Positions 7,050 to 13,931 of a stretch of DNA of 13,931 bases are shown here, one piece after another (positions within the stretch are counted from its first letter, which is position 1; the number at the start of each line of letters is the position of its first letter). This DNA is from Rhodospirillales bacterium. Its GTDB lineage: Bacteria > Pseudomonadota > Alphaproteobacteria > Acetobacterales > Acetobacteraceae. The stretch spans positions 1-13,931 of the forward strand of contig JANXSA010000506.1 of NCBI GenBank assembly GCA_025352915.1, read 5' to 3'. The notes under the pieces are model-generated. The model was given only the letters and a program-made list of their open reading frames with translations, ran no database searches and was not told the origin of the DNA. Position numbers and translations under genes: made by a program.

Positions 7050-8483
7050 TTACGCCCCCAGGGCCATTCCCAGCGCCGGTTGCACATCGTCCGGCAGCGG
7101 GCAGACATAGGGGTTGGAGGCGGTGCGCGCTGCGTGATCCGCCTTGGCGCGGGCCAGCAACGCGGGGTCGCGCAGCGCGTCCACGGCGGTGGCGGCCATC
7201 ACCTTGGCGGCGTGGACCATGCCCTTGTGGGCGATGCCGCTCTGGCCCTGGGCGGTCAGTTGCCAGGAATGGCCGGGGGTGCCTATGGCATAGGTGGCGC
7301 CCCGGATCTGGGCGGTGGGGACCGCCCAGGAGACGTCGCCGACATCGGTCGAGCCGATGCCGCGGCCGCCGCCATTGCTGCCGAGCGGGACGATGCGGTC
7401 GCACAGCAGGGTGTCCATGTCGGGCGCCAGGCCGAAGCGGGTATAGGCACCGGCGATGTCGTCCGGGCGCAGGGTGGCGCGGATTTCGGCGGCCAGCTTG
7501 CGGTCGGCGTCGTCCCATTGCGGCGGGCCGAGATGCTGGAGGTTATCGAACATCGCCTGTTCCAGCGGCGTGTTGCCGAGGAGGTTCGACATGCCGCTGA
7601 TCGCGTGCGACTCGACCTGGGTTTCAGTCATCAAGGCGGCGCCGTCGGCGATCTTCTTCACCCGCGCGACGAGACCGGTGAGTTCCGGCAATTCGCGGGC
7701 GCGCACGATGTAGCGCACCACGGCTTTCGACTGGACGACGTTGGGCGCGATCCCGCCGGCGTCGATGGTGGCGTAATGGATGCGCGCGTCGCTGGGCATG
7801 TGCTCGCGCATGTAGTTCACGCCGACATTCATCAATTCGACGGCGTCGAGCGCGCTGCGGCCGAGATGCGGCGCGGCGGCGGCGTGGCTGGCCCGCCCGG
7901 TGAAGGTGAAGTCGTAGGAGACCAGGGCGAGGGAGATTGCCGGGTTGACGGCGCAGAACGGCGCGGGGTGCCAGGACAGGGCAATGTCGACATCCTTGAA
8001 GGCGCCTTCACGCACCATGAACAGTTTACCGGCGCCGCTCTCCTCGGCGGGGCAGCCGTAATAGCGCACGCGGCCCTTGATCCCCTGGGCGGCGAGCCAG
8101 TCCTTCACGGCGGTGGCGGCCAGCATCGCGGCGGAGCCCAGCAGGTTGTGGCCGCAGGCGTGGCCGGCGGTTTCGCCGGGACGCGGCTGTTTGGTGGCGA
8201 TGCCGGCTTCCTGGCTCAGGCCGGGCAGCGCATCGAATTCGCCAAGAATGGCGATCACCGGGCCTTCGTCACCGGCCTCGCCGATGATGGCCGTCGGGAT
8301 GCCGGCGACGCCGGTGGTGACGCGAAAACCCTGTTGTTCCAGCATCGCCACGTGTTCGGCCGCCGAGCGGTGTTCCTGGTAGCCGAGTTCCGGCATTTCC
8401 CAGACGCGGTCGGCCAGGGCGGTGAAGGCTTCCCGGTGCTGGTCGACGAGGGTCCAGACCTGTTCGGTGTTGTGCGCGCTCAC
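7050..8483 (-). CDS. M20 family metallo-amidohydrolase, AbgB-like
   Basis: A 477-residue M20 (peptidase/amidohydrolase) protein. By resemblance to p-aminobenzoyl-glutamate hydrolase subunit B and indole-acetyl-amino acid hydrolases, it should cleave an amide bond between an acyl or aryl-acyl group and an amino acid, using two metal ions. Visible motifs: GEFDALPGLSQ (81-91), HACGH metal ligands (108-112), catalytic/metal EE (147-148), WHP (171-173), SH of the lid domain (199-200), the AbgB-type block STDVGDVSW (378-386) and TPGHSWQ (402-408). There is no signal peptide, so it is cytoplasmic. The start is GTG 8483, sharing GTGA with the stop of the upstream capA-like gene, so the two are translationally coupled; the frame is open further upstream but only as an extension inside the other gene. 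In E. coli AbgB works with AbgA; no AbgA partner is present here. Substrate unknown. Confidence 0.9.
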   Translation of the reverse strand: MSAHNTEQVWTLVDQHREAFTALADRVWEMPELGYQEHRSAAEHVAMLEQQGFRVTTGVAGIPTAIIGEAGDEGPVIAILGEFDALPGLSQEAGIATKQPRPGETAGHACGHNLLGSAAMLAATAVKDWLAAQGIKGRVRYYGCPAEESGAGKLFMVREGAFKDVDIALSWHPAPFCAVNPAISLALVSYDFTFTGRASHAAAAPHLGRSALDAVELMNVGVNYMREHMPSDARIHYATIDAGGIAPNVVQSKAVVRYIVRARELPELTGLVARVKKIADGAALMTETQVESHAISGMSNLLGNTPLEQAMFDNLQHLGPPQWDDADRKLAAEIRATLRPDDIAGAYTRFGLAPDMDTLLCDRIVPLGSNGGGRGIGSTDVGDVSWAVPTAQIRGATYAIGTPGHSWQLTAQGQSGIAHKGMVHAAKVMAATAVDALRDPALLARAKADHAARTASNPYVCPLPDDVQPALGMALGA

Positions 8484-9766
8484 AGCATCACCCGGCCGAT
8501 ATTGCCGTCGATCTTGATCTCGGTGCCCATCGCCGCGGACAGCTTGACCAGATGCGGCAGGATGTCCTCGTCCTCGGACAGCCGCGGCGAACCGCGGCGC
8601 GCGCGGGCGACGCCGAAGCCGAGCTCGACCGGGATGAACTCGATCAGGTTGGCCGCACCGTCCTCCATGTTCCAGCGCGCCAGCACCGATTTCCATGCCC
8701 AGGGATCAGCGGCGAAGCCCTTGGTGTTGGTGTCCGAGCGCTTGTCGACACCGTCGGCGACGTTTTCGGTCAGGCCCATCTGGAACTTGTCGTAGAAATC
8801 CTGCGGCAGGGCGGCGATGGTTTCGTTGTGGAAGATGAAGTTGCCGAGCGAGTGGAAGATCGGCCGCTTCTGGTAGATCTCGACCCCGCGCAGGACATGC
8901 GGGCCGTGGCCGATCACCGCATGGGCGCCGGCGTCGATGCAGGCGCGGGCGAAATCGACCAGGAAGGCGGCGGGGACGGATTTGTCGGTGCCGAGCGCCT
9001 CGTGCGCGTGCAGGCTGACCAGCACGTAGTCGCCCTGGCGGCGGGCTTCGGAGATGCTGGCGATGGTGCGGGCGACATCGGCCTTGTTGGCCTGGGTGGC
9101 GGTGCCGGGTGGGCCTTCCTTGAAGGTGTGGCCGCCGAACAGGACCGTGCCGGATTCGGGCGGTTTGGCGAAGCCGGCCTTGATGCGCATTTTGAGGCTG
9201 TCATTGATGCCGCTGGCTTCGGCGATGGCGGTGAGGGTGTCGAGTTGTTCGCGCGGGAGGGTGTGGGTGGTGGTGAAGCGCAGGGGGTTGATGCCGGGCC
9301 GGCCCTGCATGTCGGGGCGTTGTTGCCCGGCCGGGGAGGTTTCGTGGAAGGTGGAGCAGATGCCGATCAGGGCGACGCGGCCTTGCGGGCATTCGAGGTA
9401 GCGCGGGGCGGCGGCCTCCGCCAGGTTGCGGCCGACGCCGGCGTGGGTGATGCCGGAGCGGTCCAGCGCGGCGGCGGTATTGGCCAGGCCGTCATAGGCG
9501 TAATCGAGCGTGTGGTTGTTGGCCCAGCTCAGCATGTTGAAGCCGAGCGATTGCAGGTCGCCGATCACGCCCTCGGGGGCGCTGGCCCAGGTGCCGCCGC
9601 TGACCGCGTTGGGGAAGGCATCACCCGGTGTCAGCACTTCGAAATTGGTGAAGCGGACATCGGCATCGCGCACGATGTCGGCCAGTTGCCACAGCGTCTC
9701 CGACGAGGGCAGGCGGCGGGTGATGAAGCTGTCGCCGGTGGCGACGAAACGCATGGGGGGCAACAT
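8480..9766 (-). CDS. CapA family protein (metallophosphatase-like fold), cytoplasmic
   Basis: A 428-residue member of the CapA/PGA_cap family, named after the Bacillus poly-gamma-glutamate capsule protein and related in fold to calcineurin-like metallophosphatases. The metal-site motifs are all visible: TGDSF (10-14), FTNFE (39-43), ANNHTLDY (82-89), SLHAHE (251-256) and VIGHGPHVLRGVE (284-296), followed by the typical FHSLGNFIF (304-312). Unlike the Bacillus protein it has no N-terminal membrane anchor or signal peptide, so it probably acts in the cytoplasm. Start at ATG 9766 is supported by GGAG six bases upstream; a second ATG lies at 9754. It is first in a two-gene operon with the M20 hydrolase (GTGA overlap) and is transcribed divergently from the TPP enzyme gene. 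No capB or capC gene is present, so capsule synthesis is not indicated. True reaction unknown. Confidence 0.88.
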   Translation of the reverse strand: MLPPMRFVATGDSFITRRLPSSETLWQLADIVRDADVRFTNFEVLTPGDAFPNAVSGGTWASAPEGVIGDLQSLGFNMLSWANNHTLDYAYDGLANTAAALDRSGITHAGVGRNLAEAAAPRYLECPQGRVALIGICSTFHETSPAGQQRPDMQGRPGINPLRFTTTHTLPREQLDTLTAIAEASGINDSLKMRIKAGFAKPPESGTVLFGGHTFKEGPPGTATQANKADVARTIASISEARRQGDYVLVSLHAHEALGTDKSVPAAFLVDFARACIDAGAHAVIGHGPHVLRGVEIYQKRPIFHSLGNFIFHNETIAALPQDFYDKFQMGLTENVADGVDKRSDTNTKGFAADPWAWKSVLARWNMEDGAANLIEFIPVELGFGVARARRGSPRLSEDEDILPHLVKLSAAMGTEIKIDGNIGRVML

Positions 9767-9876
9767 GGCTGGCTCCGGAATTCCACCCGAGTGTAGCGCG
9801 TGCCTAGGTCGCGGCAAGGCGTTGACAGGCTGTTCCCTGCCCCGCATGAAATCAGGAAATGATCCGGGAGGATGCA
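9767..9876. promoter_or_regulatory. Divergent promoter region between the capA-like gene and the TPP enzyme gene
   Basis: This 110-base gap must drive both operons. Plus strand: a perfect TTGACA (9822-9827), a 17-base spacer and a weak CATGAA -10 (9845-9850), then the ribosome site GGGAGG (9866-9871) five bases before ATG 9877. Minus strand: TTGCCG (9812-9817), a 16-base spacer and TACACT (9790-9795), about 24 bases from the capA-like ATG. The two candidate promoters lie back to back, so one regulator bound near 9800-9825 could control both. The boxes are read by eye and unproven. Confidence 0.5.
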
Positions 9877-11520
9877 ATGAACACCGCAAACAGCGTTCCT
9901 GCGCGACGGATGACCACGGCCCAGGCGGTGGTGGCGACGCTGGCGGCGAACGAGGTCGATACGGTGTTCTGCCTGCCCGGGGTTCAGAACGACCATCTGT
10001 TTGATGCGCTGCACCAGGCGCAGAACAGTATCCGCACCATCCATACCCGCCATGAGCAAGCCACCGCTTATATGGCGCTGGGGGCGGCGATGGCGACCGG
10101 CAAGCCGCAGGTTTACACCGTGGTGCCTGGACCGGGGTTCCTGAACACGACGGCGGCGCTGTCGACCGCCTATGCCTGCAATGCGCCGGTGATGGCGCTG
10201 GTCGGACAAATTCCGGCGGCGGCGATCGGGCGCGGCTATGGGCTGTTGCACGAAATCCCTGACCAGCTGGCGATTATGCGCGGGCTGACCAAGCATGCCG
10301 AGCGGGTGCGCGGGCCGGCCGAGGCGCCGGGCGTGGTGGCCGAGGCGTTCCGCCAGATGCGTGCGGGCCGGCCGCGCCCGGTGGCGCTGGAATGCGCCAT
10401 CGACGTTTGGAACCGTGCCGCCGATGTGGTGATCCCGGCGCACCCGGCCTTGCCGGCACCGACACCGATCGACAGCGACGCCATCGCCCGCGCCGCCGCC
10501 ATGCTGGCGAAGGCCGAACGCCCGCTGATCGTGGTTGGCGGCGGGGCGCAGGACGCCAGCGCCGAGGTCACCGCGCTGGCCAACCTGCTCCAGGCGCCGG
10601 TGATCTCCCACCGGATGGGCCGCGGCATCCTGGACAGCCGTAATCCGCTCAGCCTCAACATCCATGCCGGCCACGGGCCTTGGGGCAGCGCGGATGTGGT
10701 GCTCGCCGTCGGCACCCGGTTGCAGGCGCAGATCCAGGGCTGGGGCACCGACGCGAACATGAAGATCATTCGCATCGATGCCGACCCGGAGGAGCTGGAC
10801 CGCATCGAGGCCCCGGCCATCGGCATCACCGGCGATGCGGCGCCGACTTTGCGCGCCCTGCTCGCCGCGCTGCCGACCGTGCCACGCGCTTCGCGCACCG
10901 AGGAGATGCTGGCGTTGCGCGCCAAGAGCGATGCCGCGCTGTCGGTGTTGCAACCGCAGATCGACCTGTTGCGGGCCATCCGCGACGTGGTTCCCGCCGA
11001 GGGCATCATCGTCGATGAGCTGACCCAGCTCGGCTATGCCGGGCGCATGGTGATGCCGGCCTGGCGCCCGCGCAGCTTTCTCTCGCCGGGCTATCAGGGC
11101 ACGCTCGGCTGGGGCCTGTCGACCGCGATGGGCGCCAAGGTTGCCTGCCCCACCGCCCCTGTCGTCTCGCTGACCGGGGATGGCGGCTTCATGTTCCAGG
11201 TCCAGGAACTCGCCACCGCGGTGCAGCATCGCATTCCCGTCGTGGTCGTGCTGGTCAATGACGGCGCCTATGGCAATGTGCGGCGCACCCAGATCAACGC
11301 CTATGGCGGGCGGATCATCGCCAGCGAACTGGGCAACCCGGATTTTCTTCGCCTGGCCGAGAGTTTCGGCGCCCTTGGCCTGCGCGCCGACACGCCCGAT
11401 GCCTTGCGCGGTGCGCTGGAAAAGGGCCTGGCCGCCGACCGGCCGACGGTGATCGAGGTGCCGGCCAGCCAGATGCCGGATCCCTGGGGCTTCCTGCGCC
11501 TGCCACGCAACCGGGGCTGA
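9877..11520 (+). CDS. Thiamine pyrophosphate-dependent enzyme (acetolactate synthase/benzoylformate decarboxylase superfamily)
   Basis: A complete 547-residue TPP enzyme with the usual three domains: N-terminal pyrimidine-binding (about 12-180), central Rossmann-like (about 200-335) and C-terminal pyrophosphate-binding (about 375-530). The catalytic cofactor-activating glutamate is E60 in TRHEQATAYMALGAAM. The TPP/magnesium motif runs from GDGG (434-437) to ND (461-462), followed by GAYGNVRRTQ. Such enzymes decarboxylate 2-keto acids or join or split C-C bonds next to a carbonyl; the exact reaction cannot be told from these motifs. Start at ATG 9877 is supported by GGGAGG five bases upstream; ATG 9859 in frame has no such site. 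The amidohydrolase gene begins 12 bases after its stop, so both are one operon and probably act in one pathway. No small regulatory subunit follows, which speaks against a biosynthetic acetolactate synthase. Confidence 0.9.
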   Translation: MNTANSVPARRMTTAQAVVATLAANEVDTVFCLPGVQNDHLFDALHQAQNSIRTIHTRHEQATAYMALGAAMATGKPQVYTVVPGPGFLNTTAALSTAYACNAPVMALVGQIPAAAIGRGYGLLHEIPDQLAIMRGLTKHAERVRGPAEAPGVVAEAFRQMRAGRPRPVALECAIDVWNRAADVVIPAHPALPAPTPIDSDAIARAAAMLAKAERPLIVVGGGAQDASAEVTALANLLQAPVISHRMGRGILDSRNPLSLNIHAGHGPWGSADVVLAVGTRLQAQIQGWGTDANMKIIRIDADPEELDRIEAPAIGITGDAAPTLRALLAALPTVPRASRTEEMLALRAKSDAALSVLQPQIDLLRAIRDVVPAEGIIVDELTQLGYAGRMVMPAWRPRSFLSPGYQGTLGWGLSTAMGAKVACPTAPVVSLTGDGGFMFQVQELATAVQHRIPVVVVLVNDGAYGNVRRTQINAYGGRIIASELGNPDFLRLAESFGALGLRADTPDALRGALEKGLAADRPTVIEVPASQMPDPWGFLRLPRNRG

Positions 11521-11532
11521 GGAGTGACCGAG

Positions 11533-12573
11533 ATGTGGAACCAGTACGACCGCAGCGCCGCCCGCACGCACGGCGCGCCGGGCCGCACGCTGCGCCCCGC
11601 AAGCCCGACCATCGACATCCACGCGCATGCCATATCGCTCGAGGCCGCTGCCTTTGTTCGCCCGCATATGCCGGCGGCACGAAACACCGCCGATCCCGCC
11701 AGCCGCGAACTCGGCGCCAAGCAATCCAGCGACCGCGCCTCCCGGCTTGCCAATCCAGCCGAACGCCTGGCCGAACTCGACGCCATGGGCATCGATATCC
11801 AAGTGGTGATGCCCTCGCCCGTCCAGTGCTACCACGCGCTGCCGCCCGACCTCGGCGTCACCGCCGCCCGGCTGGTCAATGACGGCATGGCCGCGTTCTG
11901 CGCCCACCGCCCGGACCGCCTGATCCCCTTCGGCACCGTGGCGATCCAAGCCGCGGACGCCGGCACCGCCGAACTCGCCCATTGCGCCGCGCGAGGTTTC
12001 AAGGGCGTCCAGGTGCTGACCAGTGTTGCCGGCGCCGAGCTTTCCGAACCGCGTTTCGGCGCGTTCTGGGGCGAAGCCGAGCGCCTCGGCCTGCTCGTTG
12101 TCATTCACCCCTCGGGTTACACTCAGCCCGACCGATTCCGCCGCTTCTACTTCGACAACACGATCGGCAACCCGCTCGACACCACGGTGGCGCTGCATCA
12201 CCTCATCATGGACGGCGTGCTCGCCCGCCACCCCGATCTCAAGCTGATGGCGGCGCATGGCGGCGGCTTCCTGCCGGCCTATAGCGGGCGGATCGACCAT
12301 GCCTGGGGTGCGCGCTCGGATGCCCATGGCGACCTGCCGGAGGCGCCGAGTACTTATCTCAAGCGCGTCTTCCTCGACAGCGTGGTGTTCACGCCGCACC
12401 AATTGGCCTACCTCGTGCAGGTGTTCGGCGCCGACAAAATCCTGATGGGCACCGACTACCCGTTCGACATGGGCGAATACGATCCGATCGGCCATGTTGC
12501 CGGTGCCGGCCTTACCCCGGCCGAGATTGCGGCGATTTGTGGTGGCAATGCCATGGCGTTGCTCGGCCTGTAG
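11533..12573 (+). CDS. Amidohydrolase family protein, ACMSD-type (probable metal-dependent decarboxylase/hydrolase)
   Basis: A 346-residue amidohydrolase-2 (ACMSD-like) TIM-barrel protein. Relatives include 2-amino-3-carboxymuconate-6-semialdehyde decarboxylase and gamma-resorcylate decarboxylase, non-oxidative decarboxylases of aromatic catabolism, as well as hydrolases. Visible metal ligands: HAH (30-32, in TIDIHAHAIS), IHPSGYTQPDRF (191-202), AHGGGFLPAYSGRIDHAW (241-258) and the final aspartate D308 in MGTDYPFDMGEYDP. The C-terminus ICGGNAMALLGL is typical of the family. ATG 11533 is chosen because GGAG lies eight bases upstream; a GTG at 11524 in frame overlaps that site. It follows the TPP enzyme gene by 12 bases, so co-expression is very likely. 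Its stop abuts the stop of the convergent second TPP gene. Cytoplasmic; substrate unknown, decarboxylation is a family-based guess. Confidence 0.9.
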   Translation: MWNQYDRSAARTHGAPGRTLRPASPTIDIHAHAISLEAAAFVRPHMPAARNTADPASRELGAKQSSDRASRLANPAERLAELDAMGIDIQVVMPSPVQCYHALPPDLGVTAARLVNDGMAAFCAHRPDRLIPFGTVAIQAADAGTAELAHCAARGFKGVQVLTSVAGAELSEPRFGAFWGEAERLGLLVVIHPSGYTQPDRFRRFYFDNTIGNPLDTTVALHHLIMDGVLARHPDLKLMAAHGGGFLPAYSGRIDHAWGARSDAHGDLPEAPSTYLKRVFLDSVVFTPHQLAYLVQVFGADKILMGTDYPFDMGEYDPIGHVAGAGLTPAEIAAICGGNAMALLGL

Positions 12574-13931
12574 CTACCGCTTCGCCGGCGCCCGAGCGGA
12601 GCTGCGCGTGGCCCGTTTGGCCACCACTGGTTTCGGCGCCACTGGTTTCGGCACCCCTGGTTTCGGCGCGGGCCCGCCGCGCAGTTGGGTGATGGTGGCG
12701 CGCGAGGTGATCTGCTCGGGGTTCATCCGCAGCTCGATCAGCGACGGCCGCCCGCACGCCGCCGCCCGCTTGAACGCATCGGCAAAATCCTCCGCCGCCT
12801 CCACCACCTCGCCATGTCCGCCGAAGCTCTCGATGAACTTGGCGAAATCCGGATTGGTCAGCGCGGTGCCCGAAACGCGGCCGGGATAGGTCCGCTCCTG
12901 ATACATACGGATGGTGCCGAACATCGAGTTGTTGAACACCAGGATGATCGGCGCCACGCCATGATGGAACGCGGTCGCCAGCTCCTGCCCGGTCATCAGG
13001 AACCCGCCATCGCCGACGAAGCACACCACCTGGCGGTTGCGGAACGAAATCGCAGCACCAATCGCCGCCGGTACGCCATAGCCCATCGCGCCGTTGGTCG
13101 GGCCGATGAAGCGCTGGTTGTCCTTGAAGTTGATGAAGCGCGGCGGCCAGGTGGCGAAATTGCCGGCATCGCAGGTCAGGATGGCGTCATCCTCCAGCAA
13201 CTCCGCCAGCGTGTGCATCACCTGGGACAGGTTCAGCCCCTCGTATTCCTGCACCGCCAGGCCCTTCATGCGGATAGCGCGTAGCTCCGCCGTCCAGGCC
13301 TTCCAACCCGGCTTGTCCACGCGCTCGCCCTTCACCGCGGCGGCAAAGGCGTTCACGTCCGCTACGATCCCCAAGGCCGGGCGCGTCACCCGGCCGATCT
13401 CACTGCCGTCGGGATGGATGTGCACGATCGGCGCCTCGTGACCGGCGCCGAACAGCGTGTAGCCCTGGCTCACCGGCTCGCCGAGCCTTGTGCCGATCGC
13501 CAGGATCAAATCCGCCTCGCGCGCCTTGGCCACCAGGGCGGCATCCGAGCCCACGCCGAGGTCGCCGGCATAATTGTCCAGCGTGCCGTCGTACAGCGCC
13601 TGACGCCGGAAACTGACGGTGGTGGCAATGTTGTTGGCGACAAGGAATTCCCGAATATCCGCCCGCGCCTGCTCGCTCCAGCGCGAGCCCCCCAGGATCG
13701 CCAGCGGTCGTTTCGCACGCGCCAGCAGCGCCATCATCCGGCCAACGGCGACGGGGTCCGGATGCGCCGCCGCGACCTCGGCCGGCCCGATATCGGCCAC
13801 CTCGGCCATGCGCTTTTGCATCTCCTCGGAGATCGCGATCACCACCGGCCCCGGCCGGCCGGACACCGCCACATCCACCGCATGGGCGATCAGTTCGGGA
13901 ATGCGGCGCTCGTCATCGATCTGAGTCACCC
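12574..13931 (-). CDS. Second thiamine pyrophosphate-dependent enzyme, 5' end beyond the window
   Basis: The visible 452 codons cover the end of the N-terminal domain, the central domain (about 55-190, with PLAILGGSRWSEQ near 75) and the C-terminal TPP-binding domain. GDGGFLMTGQELA (near 308-320) and FNNSMFGTIRMYQE (near 332-345) form the TPP/magnesium motif, and YPGRVSGTALTNPDFAKF follows. The family is about 550 residues long and the sequence at the window edge (TQIDDERRIPELI) is internal, so GTG 13929 is not the true start; the catalytic glutamate lies outside. It is clearly a different subfamily from the TPP enzyme at 9877-11520 (FNNSMFG versus VNDGAYG). After the fold ends at about residue 420 comes a basic Pro/Lys/Ala tail ending RSSARAPAKR, built partly from 15-base repeats. 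The likely reaction is acetolactate-synthase-like or keto-acid decarboxylation; not determinable here. Confidence 0.9.
   Translation of the reverse strand, partial: VTQIDDERRIPELIAHAVDVAVSGRPGPVVIAISEEMQKRMAEVADIGPAEVAAAHPDPVAVGRMMALLARAKRPLAILGGSRWSEQARADIREFLVANNIATTVSFRRQALYDGTLDNYAGDLGVGSDAALVAKAREADLILAIGTRLGEPVSQGYTLFGAGHEAPIVHIHPDGSEIGRVTRPALGIVADVNAFAAAVKGERVDKPGWKAWTAELRAIRMKGLAVQEYEGLNLSQVMHTLAELLEDDAILTCDAGNFATWPPRFINFKDNQRFIGPTNGAMGYGVPAAIGAAISFRNRQVVCFVGDGGFLMTGQELATAFHHGVAPIILVFNNSMFGTIRMYQERTYPGRVSGTALTNPDFAKFIESFGGHGEVVEAAEDFADAFKRAAACGRPSLIELRMNPEQITSRATITQLRGGPAPKPGVPKPVAPKPVVAKRATRSSARAPAKR
12626..12670 (-). repeat. Three 15-bp tandem repeats encoding the PKP tail of the second TPP enzyme
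   Basis: Units at 12626-12640, 12641-12655 and 12656-12670 are near-identical (core CTGGTTTCGGC). They encode PKPxx units (PKPGV, PKPVA, PKPVV) on the minus strand and keep the reading frame. They lie beyond the conserved TPP fold, so the tail looks like a recent local expansion. Confidence 0.75.

Noticed and set aside
6870..8795. A 641-codon plus-strand frame opposite the M20 gene, and a similar 414-codon frame (8552-9796) opposite the CapA-like gene
   Set aside because: Both are codon-aligned antisense shadows caused by high GC; the sense products carry complete family motifs.
8480..9766. Capsule (poly-gamma-glutamate) synthesis locus
   Set aside because: Only a CapA-family protein is present; it lacks a membrane anchor and there is no CapB ligase or CapC.
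9631..12495. A 954-codon open frame on the minus strand opposite the TPP enzyme and amidohydrolase
   Set aside because: It is a codon-aligned shadow of two well-supported plus-strand genes in the same frame; no recognisable domain in its product.

Overview
The window is very GC-rich and tightly packed with genes; no gap between genes exceeds about 200 bases. Gene content and codon use suggest an alphaproteobacterium, perhaps of the Acetobacteraceae/Rhodospirillales type. That placement is inferred from the style of the proteins (imp-type T6SS genes without tssJ, alphaproteobacterial-looking TPP enzymes and amidohydrolases), not from a marker gene. I found no rRNA, tRNA, CRISPR array, insertion sequence or phage gene.

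Left part (1-6919, all minus strand, so read from right to left): the structural core of a type VI secretion system (T6SS). The order in transcription is a 21-codon leader ORF with a strong ribosome binding site, tagH (FHA-domain protein), tssK (baseplate adaptor), tssL (DotU domain fused to an OmpA-like peptidoglycan-binding domain) and tssM (IcmF-like, cut by the left window edge). The gaps are 4, 73, 22 and 9 bases, so this looks like one operon. No tssJ lipoprotein gene lies in the usual place between tagH and tssK. Sheath, tube, spike and effector genes are not in the window.

Middle (6958-9766): a GC-rich hairpin with a duplicated arm separates the T6SS operon from a minus-strand pair. 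The pair is a CapA-family metallophosphatase-like protein followed, with a GTGA stop/start overlap, by an M20 metallo-amidohydrolase resembling p-aminobenzoyl-glutamate hydrolase subunit B (AbgB).

Right part (9767-13931): a 110-base divergent promoter region, then a plus-strand pair. The pair is a thiamine pyrophosphate (TPP) dependent enzyme of the acetolactate synthase/benzoylformate decarboxylase superfamily and an ACMSD-type amidohydrolase (likely a decarboxylase or hydrolase). A second, different TPP enzyme on the minus strand converges on this pair; its 5' end lies outside the window, and its stop codon abuts that of the amidohydrolase with no base between (TAGCTA).

The right-hand genes look like a small catabolic cluster: amide hydrolysis (M20), 2-keto-acid or acyloin chemistry (two TPP enzymes) and a metal-dependent decarboxylase/hydrolase. 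The substrate cannot be read from the sequence, and no transporter or regulator is visible here.
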